Of a stretch of DNA of 64,000 bases, positions 10,140 to 19,016 are shown in pieces. Under the pieces are notes generated by a model that did not search any database, was not told the DNA's origin, and saw only the letters and a list, made by a program, of their open reading frames with translations. Source of the DNA: an uncultured Clostridia bacterium. GTDB taxonomy: Bacteria; Bacillota; Clostridia; Christensenellales; Aristaeellaceae. Position 1 is the stretch's first letter. The number at the start of each line of letters is the position of its first letter. The translations under genes were made by a program, and so were the position numbers. Location of the stretch: assembly GCA_946414315.1 (NCBI GenBank), contig CAMKNZ010000001.1:62001-126000 (forward strand), given 5' to 3'.

Positions 10140-10933
10140 ACCTGTTTGCGGTAGCGCCAGGTTGTCTTGCCGAAAGTGCCGGTATAAGCCAGTTCCTCCC
10201 AGCCGTCCGCCAGCAGCTGTTCATTCCGGCCGGTTTCACAATGCTGATCGCCGGGCACGTCCAGCAGCCAGCCGCCGGGCTTTGTAATCCGTGTCAGTTC
10301 ATCCACTTCCTCCCGGAAGAAGTCGCCGACCACATGTCCGCTCATCACCACATCAAAGCTGTTGTCCGGAAAAGGCAGGCAGTGACAGAGCCCGTCGCAG
10401 ACCCGCATGTTGCGGATCCCTTTCTGGGCGATTTCGTCCCGTATAAACTCCCGCAGGGAGTCTACCGGCTCGCTGGCCACCGTAAACGCGGCTTTCTCCG
10501 CGGCGGCAAACGCCAGTCTTCCTGTTCCGCTTCCCACGTCCAGGACGGTCTTTCCTTCCAGATCGCACAGTTCAAACAGCCGTTCCTTGTTCCAGCCGTA
10601 GATGAAATCACATTTTTCCGCCATGACTTCCGGCGTCGTATAGATCACAAAATCCTCAAACTCGTCGAGCGTCCGGATTTCCGCCGCCCGGATCTGCTCC
10701 GGCGTTAGGCTGTCCGGTGCCTGTGCTGTCAGCCCTTTCACCCGGCCTGCCATTTCCGGGCACTTGTGTTCAAAGAGCCACGCAACTTTCGGATTTGCCT
10801 TCAGCGCGGCTGCCATCGACGTCTCCGTTTCATCATAAAGATTCTCAAGCATCAGCCTGATCTGAAACCGTTCCAATCGAAGCATACAGTCAAAAGAATA
10901 GTTCTCTGTATTGATCCAACCGATGTTTCCCAT
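10133..10933 (-). CDS. Class I SAM-dependent methyltransferase
   Basis: VLDVGSGTGRLAFAA motif I; CAGGAGGAACTTT-ATG start. Confidence 0.85.
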   Translation of the reverse strand: MGNIGWINTENYSFDCMLRLERFQIRLMLENLYDETETSMAAALKANPKVAWLFEHKCPEMAGRVKGLTAQAPDSLTPEQIRAAEIRTLDEFEDFVIYTTPEVMAEKCDFIYGWNKERLFELCDLEGKTVLDVGSGTGRLAFAAAEKAAFTVASEPVDSLREFIRDEIAQKGIRNMRVCDGLCHCLPFPDNSFDVVMSGHVVGDFFREEVDELTRITKPGGWLLDVPGDQHCETGRNEQLLADGWEELAYTGTFGKTTWRYRKQVW

Positions 10934-10957
10934 AAAGTTCCTCCTGTTCAAATGCAC

Positions 10958-10989
10958 AAAAAAACTGCTTATCCGTCACGGATAAGCAG
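10958..10989 (-). terminator. Intrinsic terminator of microgene A
   Basis: CTGCTTATCCG TGA CGGATAAGCAG + TTTTTTT on minus strand (11-bp perfect stem). Confidence 0.85.
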
Positions 10990-11016
10990 CCGGTCACACC
11001 GAATATATGCCGGGAT

Positions 11017-11118
11017 TTATTCCCGAATGCTCTTCGGATGATCGGACGCAAAGCCGGTACGGATGATTTTTGCAGCGTTCGCGGTCACTGCAGCCCGTTC
11101 ATTCATCACTGTCCGCAT
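11017..11118 (-). CDS. Predicted 33-aa microprotein A (MRTVMNERAAVTANAAKIIRTGFASDHPKSIRE)
   Basis: Own promoter, SD AAAGGGGG, ATG, stop, then terminator; C-terminal F-x3-HPKS shared with 34853-34945; below ORF-track length cutoff. Confidence 0.55.
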   Translation of the reverse strand: MRTVMNERAAVTANAAKIIRTGFASDHPKSIRE

Positions 11119-11152
11119 ACGAAGAGCCCCCTTTCTGAACAAGATCACGTTA

Positions 11153-11182
11153 TATATACTATGAAAGCCTTGCTGCTGTCAA
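11153..11182 (-). promoter_or_regulatory. Predicted sigma70-type promoter of microgene A
   Basis: Minus strand TTGACA-N18-TATATA. Confidence 0.65.
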
Positions 11183-11200
11183 TTCCCTTTTTCGGAATGA

Positions 11201-12130
11201 TCAGATCTCTCCCACCGCCAGCAGGTTATCCTTTCCCATCCCGCAGACATACGGATTGGAATCGTAGCGGTAACAGAAGTCCAGGAAGTCCTGCTTTTGC
11301 TTGGGATCTTTCATGATTTTCATCAGGATTTCCCGCGGAATCGTCCTGCCGTAGGCTCCGGGACCGGACAGCTGAATGTTCTTTACACCGTATCCCTTCA
11401 GGATCCCTTCCAGTTCATCCGGCATAAAGGTATAGGTGATGCACCATGGCGTACCGCCCTGCTCGTACCGGGCAATCTCTTCTTCGCCGCCCATCAGGCC
11501 GTCTGCAAGCAGTTTCTCTGCATTTTGCCGGTTGAATGAAAATCCGCTGATCATCTGTTCCCGGTTTGCGACACACCACTGTACAAAGGGATCGTCAGCG
11601 TTCTCGTCCAGGAAGAACTGGTTCTTCTGAATCGGGTTGGCCAGATAGGGCAGCGAACCCAGCCGGCTGGAAACACTGAACGCGATCCGTTTCCCGGCAA
11701 TCCGCACCAGTTCGCTGATCACCCTGTTCTGATTGGGGTACGTATAGGAAATCGGCGCATCAAAAGATATCACCAGGTCAAACTCCCTGTCTTTATATGC
11801 GTTCAGGTCTTCCAGCGCGCCTTTCACAAAGGTGATCCGGTCTGATACGCCTTCCTTCTCCGCCAGTTCCCGGGCTTTGTCGATCATCGGCCGGGAAATG
11901 TCGAAGTGCGTGACCCGGCAGCCCTGCTTTGCCAGCAGGATCGAAAAACGTCCGCTGCCGGCTCCGCCGTCAAACACGGTACTGATCCCGTCCAGGTGCT
12001 CCAGCAGCTTCCGCTGGATATGGTCCTTCTGGATAATATCGTCGATATAAGTCGTCTCCCGGCGGCTTTCCAGTTCTCCCTTTTCCGGGAGATTCCATTG
12101 CCGTTCCGAGATTTTACGGCTGTAATCCAT
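11201..12130 (-). CDS. Class I SAM-dependent methyltransferase
   Basis: VFDGGAGSGRFSILLAKQGCRVTHFDISRPMI. Confidence 0.85.
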   Translation of the reverse strand: MDYSRKISERQWNLPEKGELESRRETTYIDDIIQKDHIQRKLLEHLDGISTVFDGGAGSGRFSILLAKQGCRVTHFDISRPMIDKARELAEKEGVSDRITFVKGALEDLNAYKDREFDLVISFDAPISYTYPNQNRVISELVRIAGKRIAFSVSSRLGSLPYLANPIQKNQFFLDENADDPFVQWCVANREQMISGFSFNRQNAEKLLADGLMGGEEEIARYEQGGTPWCITYTFMPDELEGILKGYGVKNIQLSGPGAYGRTIPREILMKIMKDPKQKQDFLDFCYRYDSNPYVCGMGKDNLLAVGEI

Positions 12131-12143
12131 GAATTGTTGCTCC

Positions 12144-14591
12144 TTACTTTTTCGTCAGCGTCAGGATATTCACCGACAGCGCAGGCGCCTCATAGGTAAA
12201 CACCCGGGAGGCTCCGGAAGCCTGAAGCGTCATGTCATGAACGTTCTCCGGCTTCTCAATGCTGTTCTCGTCCGTCGCGTTTCCGGTCAGCAGGCCCACC
12301 GTATAGTTTTCTTTCACATCACAGTCCAGGGTGATCTCCACCGGTTCGGCGCTGTCCGCAAAGTTCACGATCTTGACGAACACATGCTTATCGTCCTCCG
12401 TTGCCACCGTACCCATCGCGGGATAGGACGGCAGTTCCACCGTATCGACGGTCTCGCCGTTTACTTCCAGCGTCACGAAATGTCCGTTCACGGTATACTT
12501 CAGATGATTGAACTCATTCTTTTTCAGGCTGACCTCTTTGATTTCCGAAATGGGTTTGGGCGGAAAACTGTCCCGGGCCACATACGACTTCCCGCCGGAC
12601 AGGATCCACCGGGAAACCTCCAGGAAACGCATGCTCCAGGGATCGCACGGGTTGGGGTTTGTCCGGTCGTAATAGGAAAGCGGCTTCGGAGATACCAGGA
12701 TCCCCAGTGCGATATCCTTCCCCTCCTCGCAGAAAGCGTCCGTCTCAAACACGCCCTGCCGGCATTCCAGATCGTCTCCGAGGGTAACCAGCGGATAAAC
12801 TTTAAAGGAGAATCCGGGCATATCCGGATTCAGTTTCCGATAAACGGTGATCTCGTTTCCTTTGGCCTCCGATTCCGCCATGATATGTCTGGACGGAGTG
12901 ACTGGATCACCGTTCCATACCGGGTCCCGGTACCGGACACCGTCGTCGCCGGACAGGGCGGGCAGGCCGTGAATGTCATAGTGAATCTTTTGGACCACTT
13001 CTTCAGAGACTGCCACCCGGCTGCCCCGGCTGCCGCCGAAAAGCCGCCAGGCGTAATAGGTCGGGATCGCGAAACTCCGGCTGTTGTCGTAGATAATCAG
13101 GTTCGGGAACCAGGATCCGTAGCGCACGTGCTGGAACAGCGGGGCATAGGACGCCAGCTTCACCTTGTCCTGATTACGTTCAAAACCTACCATGAACATA
13201 GCCTCGGCTATAGCCGCCCGCAGTTGCCCTTCATAGGTCTGGTTGACCGAGAATTCCCCGACAAACACGTCCGCGTCCTGCCGGTCATAGCTGTCGTAAT
13301 GGGTGATGCCTTCCGCGAAAAACTCCGGCATATTGTAATAGTGGTCGTCCGCGATGTCCGCTTCCAGCCTGCGGGTCCTTCCGCGGTCGTTCGTGATGAT
13401 GGTCAGGTTCGGATACCGTTCCAGCACGGCTTTCTTCACCAGGTCGAACCGCCATTCATATTCGGGCCCCCAGTTTTCATTGCCGATCTCCAGGTAATCC
13501 AGGCGGAAAGGCGCCTCATGGCCCATTTGAGCGCGCAGCGCACCCCAGCGGGAATCCGCCGGACCCAGCGCATATTCCAGCGCGCCGAGGATATCTTCCA
13601 GCATGTCCGCCTGCTCTTCCTCATTGAAGTACCGGGGATTCCGGCCCTGGCAGGTCATGCCGCAGTTGCACACATACAGCGGCGCCACGCCGAGATCCTC
13701 GCACAACTGCAGGTATTCATGGAAGCCCAGCCCGTTGGTCGCCCGGTAATGCCAGAGAAGCCAGTGGGACGGCCGTTCCCATACGGGGCCCACCGTGTTG
13801 CGGAAATACCAGACGGTCTCCATGGAGAACCCTTCCACAATACAGCCGCCGGGGAAGCGCAGGAAAGCGGGATGAATATCCCGGAGCTTTTCCGCCAGGT
13901 CTTTCCGCAGGCCGTGGCCCATAAAAGTCTCTTTCGGCATAAGGGACATAAAACCGAACCGGACCGTCGTTTTCTCCGCGCAGCGGATGACAAATTCCGC
14001 ACCGCCGGTGGTTTCCTCAGCGGTAAATACCGCGTCATACCGGCCCCAGTCTCCGGGCCGGATCATAACCTCCGCGGACGCGGAAACCTTCCCCTTTTCT
14101 TCAATGCTCAGCGTCAGCAACGTTTCCCGTTCGGCTTTTGCAAACATATAAAAGCGGTATGTCTTGCCCTCTTCCTGGGGAATGCCGCAGAAACCAATGT
14201 TCCGGATGCTGCCGCCCGCACTAAAATCCACCCGCAGGGATACTTTCCGTTTCGGGTTCAGCGTATTCTCCGGATCCGGGATCATCTCCGCCCGGTCAGC
14301 ATACCAGGCCGGCACCGGCGTCGGTATCATTCCGTTGTCCTTTACCCACTGGGTCATTCCTTCCCCGTTGTTGAACTCCTCAATCCAGCCGGTGGGAGAT
14401 ACAAATGTTTTGCCGTCATCCTCCGAAACACATCCCTCCGGCATCAGGGAATCCTCGAAAGACCGGTTCCGAAGCATCTCAGGATAAAGTCCGCCGTCGC
14501 CGGCCCGGCTGATATCTTCAAAAAAGAGGCCGTAAAGATCCGGCGCCACGGGAAAACGCGTTTCTTTCGTCCGGATATTCATTCTGCTCAT
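12144..14591 (-). CDS. Alpha-L-arabinofuranosidase (GH51-like), 815 aa, no obvious signal peptide
   Basis: LYGLFFEDISRAGDGGLYPEMLRNRSFE; LRFPGGCIVEG; YLEIGNENWGPEY; C-terminal arabinofuranosidase domain. Confidence 0.9.
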   Translation of the reverse strand: MSRMNIRTKETRFPVAPDLYGLFFEDISRAGDGGLYPEMLRNRSFEDSLMPEGCVSEDDGKTFVSPTGWIEEFNNGEGMTQWVKDNGMIPTPVPAWYADRAEMIPDPENTLNPKRKVSLRVDFSAGGSIRNIGFCGIPQEEGKTYRFYMFAKAERETLLTLSIEEKGKVSASAEVMIRPGDWGRYDAVFTAEETTGGAEFVIRCAEKTTVRFGFMSLMPKETFMGHGLRKDLAEKLRDIHPAFLRFPGGCIVEGFSMETVWYFRNTVGPVWERPSHWLLWHYRATNGLGFHEYLQLCEDLGVAPLYVCNCGMTCQGRNPRYFNEEEQADMLEDILGALEYALGPADSRWGALRAQMGHEAPFRLDYLEIGNENWGPEYEWRFDLVKKAVLERYPNLTIITNDRGRTRRLEADIADDHYYNMPEFFAEGITHYDSYDRQDADVFVGEFSVNQTYEGQLRAAIAEAMFMVGFERNQDKVKLASYAPLFQHVRYGSWFPNLIIYDNSRSFAIPTYYAWRLFGGSRGSRVAVSEEVVQKIHYDIHGLPALSGDDGVRYRDPVWNGDPVTPSRHIMAESEAKGNEITVYRKLNPDMPGFSFKVYPLVTLGDDLECRQGVFETDAFCEEGKDIALGILVSPKPLSYYDRTNPNPCDPWSMRFLEVSRWILSGGKSYVARDSFPPKPISEIKEVSLKKNEFNHLKYTVNGHFVTLEVNGETVDTVELPSYPAMGTVATEDDKHVFVKIVNFADSAEPVEITLDCDVKENYTVGLLTGNATDENSIEKPENVHDMTLQASGASRVFTYEAPALSVNILTLTKK

Positions 14592-14620
14592 GGTAATCCC
14601 TCCGTCTGTTCAGATAAGTT

Positions 14621-15154
14621 TCAGTCTGCTTTGCCCGTTCTGCCGGCGTTCTTAATCCGGACGAAATAATGGCCTTCATCCTGTCCGACGATCCGCCCGC
14701 CGTTGTTCAGCATCACGTGCAGGGAGGCCGGGTTGTCCAGGTTCACCCGCAGGTAGATTTCCTCCTCCGGCACGATGCGGTATGCTTCCTCCAGGGTCAG
14801 GCGCAGCCCTTCCGTTCCGTAGCCCTTTCCCCGGAAGGGTTTGGCGATGAAATAGCCGATATGCCCGGCCCCGGTTCGCAGGGACTCGCACAGGTAATGG
14901 CGGATCCGGAACTGACCGATGATCTCATCGTCCTTCCAGAGAAAGAGAAAGGTCTCCGGCACATATCCTTCCGGAAGATTCTTTCCTTCCATGAAATTCA
15001 TCATAGCCGGAAACGCTTTCTGCTCAAAGTCTTCCCGGGAGATTCCGTGTAAGGAATTGGTCAGGCCGTTCTCATCCTCCGGCATATCCCGGACGAACCG
15101 CCATTCCTTTTCCATGTCTTCCGCGTTGAGTTTTTTGAGGTATAGCATATCCAC
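14621..15154 (-). CDS. GNAT family N-acetyltransferase
   Basis: IAKPFRGKGYGTEGLRLTLEEAYR. Confidence 0.85.
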   Translation of the reverse strand: MDMLYLKKLNAEDMEKEWRFVRDMPEDENGLTNSLHGISREDFEQKAFPAMMNFMEGKNLPEGYVPETFLFLWKDDEIIGQFRIRHYLCESLRTGAGHIGYFIAKPFRGKGYGTEGLRLTLEEAYRIVPEEEIYLRVNLDNPASLHVMLNNGGRIVGQDEGHYFVRIKNAGRTGKAD

Positions 15155-15160
15155 CGCTCC

Positions 15161-16087
15161 TTATAAAGCTTTTCCCAGAATCAGTTCCCTGGGCTGTTCA
15201 TATCCGGGGAAAGGAAGGTTCAGTTCTCCGCAGTCCCGGTAGCCCACAGCCCGGTAAAAAAGCTGGGCTTCTTCGTCTTCCTGGGTGGAAGTCAGAACCA
15301 GGCCGTACCCTCTTGCCCTCATATCTTTCTCCCAGTATTCCATCAGAATCCGGCCGTATCCCTTGCGCTGTTCCTTTTCCCTGACATACAGGAGCGTACA
15401 GAAAGGAATGCTGTCCCAGAACAGGGAATAACGAAGAACAGCAATCGGCTGATCGTCAGATACCAGCACATATCCCATCTGATCCCGTACCTTACGGGTA
15501 AACTCTGCTTCGCTCAGGTGACAGTCCAGTGTGAACCAGAAGTCCCGGTCCGCTTCTGTCACATAACGGACAGATGCCTGCACTTTATCTGCTTTTTCCA
15601 GGTCAATTTCCATATACCCACAGGTGAACGGGAAAAAGTCGAACTTCTCGGTGCCTGTATGGACCGCGCCGTTTCGTTCGTACCACTTCCGCAGGATGGT
15701 GTTCTCCTCCACGATGCTCAGTTTCATCACGCTGCAATTCTGCTCTCGTGCGGTCTCTGCCGCGTGCTTCAGCAACGCTCCGCCGATACCCCTGTGCCGG
15801 TATTCCGGCAGTACGGAAAGGCTGCCCAGTTCGCAGGTTCCGTCACCGTTCAGACGCAGGGAATAATACCCGCAGATCCGGCTGTCTTCCTCGTCCAGGT
15901 ACATGAGCCTGTGCTCGCAGCACATCTGCCAGGCCAGTCTGTCTTCCGTCGTGGCAAACGCGGTAAACCGGGGCGCGTTCTCCTCGGTAAAGCCGAATTC
16001 ATCCGCCACCGTCTGAAAACTGTTCCTGATCACCTTCACGCATTCGGGCAGGTCCGCCCGTTCCGATTTCCTGATCATATGCATCAC
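15161..16087 (-). CDS. GNAT protein with two acetyltransferase domains
   Basis: LSVLPEYRHRGIGGALLKHAAE and LYVREKEQRKGYGRILMEYWEK. Confidence 0.85.
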   Translation of the reverse strand: MMHMIRKSERADLPECVKVIRNSFQTVADEFGFTEENAPRFTAFATTEDRLAWQMCCEHRLMYLDEEDSRICGYYSLRLNGDGTCELGSLSVLPEYRHRGIGGALLKHAAETAREQNCSVMKLSIVEENTILRKWYERNGAVHTGTEKFDFFPFTCGYMEIDLEKADKVQASVRYVTEADRDFWFTLDCHLSEAEFTRKVRDQMGYVLVSDDQPIAVLRYSLFWDSIPFCTLLYVREKEQRKGYGRILMEYWEKDMRARGYGLVLTSTQEDEEAQLFYRAVGYRDCGELNLPFPGYEQPRELILGKAL

Positions 16088-16111
16088 CGTCCCTGCAGGA
16101 TTGTCACCATT

Positions 16112-16828
16112 TTATCTTCTTTGAACATACATGTAAACGAAATTCAGGATCCGGTTAAGCCCTTTTGACAGGAATTCCCGGTCCCGGACAGCAAACGGGT
16201 GGCCTGTGTTGAACCAGTCTTCCCAGGCCTCATCACAGCATTCGCCTTCCGTGACCGTGATGCCGCACTGATCCCCGCATTCTTCTTCAAGCAATTCCTG
16301 CCACCATTGCACGGTTCTGAAGCAAAGCGCGTCGTCTCCCTCCGCCCAGGTCTCAAAGAGATCCTTCATTTCGCCTTTCGGTTCTTCCTTCAGTCCCGGA
16401 ACCGCGATCATCACCTGCCCGCCTTTATGGACAAAGGGCAGGATCTTTTCAGCAAACACGCCCTTTTTGCACCCGAAATAATGATAGGAATCCACACTGA
16501 CGATGGCGTCGAAAAAACCATGTGCGAAGGGCATATCCGTCGCGTCCCCGTGGATCGGGACAATCCGGTCCTCCAGTCCCAGGCTGCGGATCCGCTCATA
16601 ATTGTCCGTGGCGGAAACCCACAGATCGAAAGCATATACCTGTTTTGCCGGCGTTTCGTTCGCCATGAATACAGAGGTCAGCGCCATACCGCAGCCCAGG
16701 TCCAGTGTCCGGTTATAGCAGGAGCTTTCCGGTGCCCTGCGGATCAGTTCATCCAGCAGCCGGAACGAGTTCGGGCCCATCAGGCAGTCCCTGGTAAAGT
16801 ATTGTCTGTATTTTTCACATCTGCTCAT
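16112..16828 (-). CDS. Class I SAM-dependent methyltransferase
   Basis: TLDLGCGMALTSVFMA motif I. Confidence 0.8.
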   Translation of the reverse strand: MSRCEKYRQYFTRDCLMGPNSFRLLDELIRRAPESSCYNRTLDLGCGMALTSVFMANETPAKQVYAFDLWVSATDNYERIRSLGLEDRIVPIHGDATDMPFAHGFFDAIVSVDSYHYFGCKKGVFAEKILPFVHKGGQVMIAVPGLKEEPKGEMKDLFETWAEGDDALCFRTVQWWQELLEEECGDQCGITVTEGECCDEAWEDWFNTGHPFAVRDREFLSKGLNRILNFVYMYVQRR

Positions 16829-16832
16829 GCTG

Positions 16833-18740
16833 TCATTCCTCCTTTTTCCCTTCCTTCAGCACGATCACGGCATCAGGGTCAAATTTTCGGTCCATGGTAT
16901 GGGCTGCCTTCCGGTTAGCCACAGTATCAAAGATGATCGAGAAATCATAGTCCGGGGGATAGAGCTCCGCGGCCGGCACCAGCAGTTTCAGCCGGTTATG
17001 CTTTACGGTCATTTTCCGTCCCTGGAACTGGATGACCACGTTCCCATCGTCGTCTGCCGGCTGATAGACGATCGCGTTCTTTTTGTCCGGCAGCAGCATC
17101 ACGCTGTCGCCCATGGTGAATCGTTCGAACGTTCCTTCCGTCTTCGCGGAAAGGCGCTGCAGGCGCCCCGCGGGAATCCGCATCTGTCTTCGTGCCGTTT
17201 CCGGTCTGGCACCCGGCCCGTGATCGGCTACCTGCCTGGCCCGGGAGAGCAGGCCTTCATCCATGCCGAGCCTTCGTGCGATCTCGATCGCGCAGCTCTC
17301 CCCGCTCATGCCCAGTTCCAGATGATAAAGGGGCATCAGGGAAACCTGATCAAAGGCCATCCGAGCGGAGATCACATGATCCGTCTGCTCCGCCCATTGC
17401 TTGATCTGCGGATCGTGGGTCGTCACCATAAAGAAACACCTCCGTCGAAGCAGTTCCTCCAGGATCGCCGCGGCAAGGCCGGATCCCTCCGCCGGATCCG
17501 TTCCGCTGCCCAGTTCGTCCAGCAGTACCAGGCTGTCCCGGCTGCACTCGTCCAGGATGCGGATCACATTGGTCATATGCCCGGAAAAAGTGGACAGGTT
17601 TTGACTGATGCTCTGGCTGTCGCCGATATCGCACAGCACCCGGTCCATCAGGCCGATTACGGTTCCTTCTCCGCAGGGGATATGAAGCCCGCTCTGCGCC
17701 ATCAGGGTCAGCAGGCCTACCGTTTTAAGGCAGACGGTCTTGCCGCCGGTATTCGGCCCGGTCACGGCAATGCCGGAATCCGGCAGGCTCAGCTCCAGGT
17801 TCAGCGGCACGCAGGTCTCCCGGTCCAGTAGCGGGTGCCGGGCGTCCGCAAGGCGGATCCGGCGCTCCCCGGTCAGCTCTGCCGGACGGGCATTCATCTC
17901 CAGGCTCAGCTTCGCCCGGGCAAAAAGCACGTCCAGATCCGTCATGACGCGGATCGCGTCACGCAAAGCCGTTTCTTCGGAAGCGACCCGGTCGCTGAGT
18001 TCCCAGAGAATCCGCCTCTCTTCCGTATCGATATCAATCAGCAGGTTTTCCAGCGCCTGCCGCGCAGACTGTACGGCGGACGGTTCCATGAAGACGGTGC
18101 CGCCCTTGCCGGAAGTATCGATCACATGTCCGGGGAAGGTGCCCTGGAAGCGTTTCTGCACCGGAATGACGAAGATTCCGTTCCGCTGGGTGATATAGCT
18201 GTCCGCCAGTTCCTTTTTATGATGAAGCAGGATCTGGTTCAGTTTTTCCCGGATCCCCTGTTCCGTATGCTCCCGCTGCCGCCGCAGGTTCCGAAGCACG
18301 GGGGAAGCGTCGTCCAGCACAAGGTCCTCCCGGACGGAGCGTTCGATTTCGCTTTGCAGGCCGTCCAGATCCGGCAGCTCCGTATGCCAGGAGGCGATGC
18401 CTGCGCTCCAGATCTGCGCGCCCTGAAGATAGCGGCGAAGCCGCTGGATGGTCGAACAGAACCGCGCAATGGAAGTCAGCTGGGCCGGCAGCAGCATCCC
18501 GCCCCGGGCCGCCTGGATCACGCCTGTATCCGCTCCCTCCGTTTCAGCCAGCGGCGGAGTACCCGCGTTTTCCATCACGCGGCGTGCGGCGGTCGTTTCC
18601 TCCATGCGGGCCCTGCAGAGCCCTTCGCTGAGAATCGGTTCCGTCTCCGCCAGGCGCTGCTTCGCGGCCTGTGAGACCGCCTGTTCCTGAAGTTGTTGAA
18701 TGATCCGGTCAAACCCGAGTGTTATCATATCCTGTGTCAT
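16833..18740 (-). CDS. MutS2-like MutS-domain ATPase lacking a C-terminal Smr domain
   Basis: Walker A TGPNTGGKTVCLKTVGLL, LVLLDELGSGTDPAEGSGLA; 635 aa with short atypical C-terminus. Confidence 0.85.
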   Translation of the reverse strand: MTQDMITLGFDRIIQQLQEQAVSQAAKQRLAETEPILSEGLCRARMEETTAARRVMENAGTPPLAETEGADTGVIQAARGGMLLPAQLTSIARFCSTIQRLRRYLQGAQIWSAGIASWHTELPDLDGLQSEIERSVREDLVLDDASPVLRNLRRQREHTEQGIREKLNQILLHHKKELADSYITQRNGIFVIPVQKRFQGTFPGHVIDTSGKGGTVFMEPSAVQSARQALENLLIDIDTEERRILWELSDRVASEETALRDAIRVMTDLDVLFARAKLSLEMNARPAELTGERRIRLADARHPLLDRETCVPLNLELSLPDSGIAVTGPNTGGKTVCLKTVGLLTLMAQSGLHIPCGEGTVIGLMDRVLCDIGDSQSISQNLSTFSGHMTNVIRILDECSRDSLVLLDELGSGTDPAEGSGLAAAILEELLRRRCFFMVTTHDPQIKQWAEQTDHVISARMAFDQVSLMPLYHLELGMSGESCAIEIARRLGMDEGLLSRARQVADHGPGARPETARRQMRIPAGRLQRLSAKTEGTFERFTMGDSVMLLPDKKNAIVYQPADDDGNVVIQFQGRKMTVKHNRLKLLVPAAELYPPDYDFSIIFDTVANRKAAHTMDRKFDPDAVIVLKEGKKEE

Positions 18741-18813
18741 GTGATCCCTCTGTTCGTTTTATGATGGACATGAACAGAGTTTCGGAGAATGCGGCACAGG
18801 GAAAAAAGCATAC

Positions 18814-18966
18814 AAAAAAGTGCCCGGTTACGTTCTGTACCGCGTCATGGCATCAGCAAACAAGCTGTCATGTCACAGCTTTCTTTGTTCAACCATGTTC
18901 TCCGTTACAGGACCGTCTCCAAACACACCTCCGGAGGATTGCCCGGTTTGTCCGGGATCCTCTCTG
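18814..18966 (-). ncRNA. Predicted independent small RNA (or long attenuated leader of the MutS2-like gene)
   Basis: Perfect TTGACA-N17-TATAAT promoter, several hairpins, TGCC...GGCA stem plus T-run about 150 nt downstream; no good ORF. Confidence 0.45.
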
Positions 18967-18971
18967 CCGTG

Positions 18972-19000
18972 ATTATAGTTCAGCCGTATGGCGCTGTCAA
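18972..19000 (-). promoter_or_regulatory. Consensus sigma70-type promoter
   Basis: Minus strand TTGACAGCGCCATACGGCTGAACTATAAT. Confidence 0.85.
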
Positions 19001-19016
19001 TCCTGAATTATGCCGG

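Noticed and set aside
12129-14669. 846-aa plus-strand ORF
   Set aside because: Shadow frame antisense to the well-supported GH51-like gene; composition (H/R/Q/P-rich) typical of a noncoding frame in GC-rich DNA.
5505-16828. Biosynthetic gene cluster based on many methyltransferases/GNATs
   Set aside because: No NRPS/PKS/RiPP core enzymes, intergenic organisation is of independent genes mixed with housekeeping rsgA, mutS2-like and ylmH.
18781-18900. Three tiny overlapping ORFs (7, 8 and 6 aa) in the 18.8-kb RNA
   Set aside because: Poor SD spacing and very short; overlap of TGA/ATG motifs can arise by chance.
18814-18966. Calling this 6S RNA, SRP RNA or RNase P RNA
   Set aside because: No SRP tetraloop/helix-8 motif, no RNase P conserved cores and no long 6S-like end-to-end pairing could be seen by eye.
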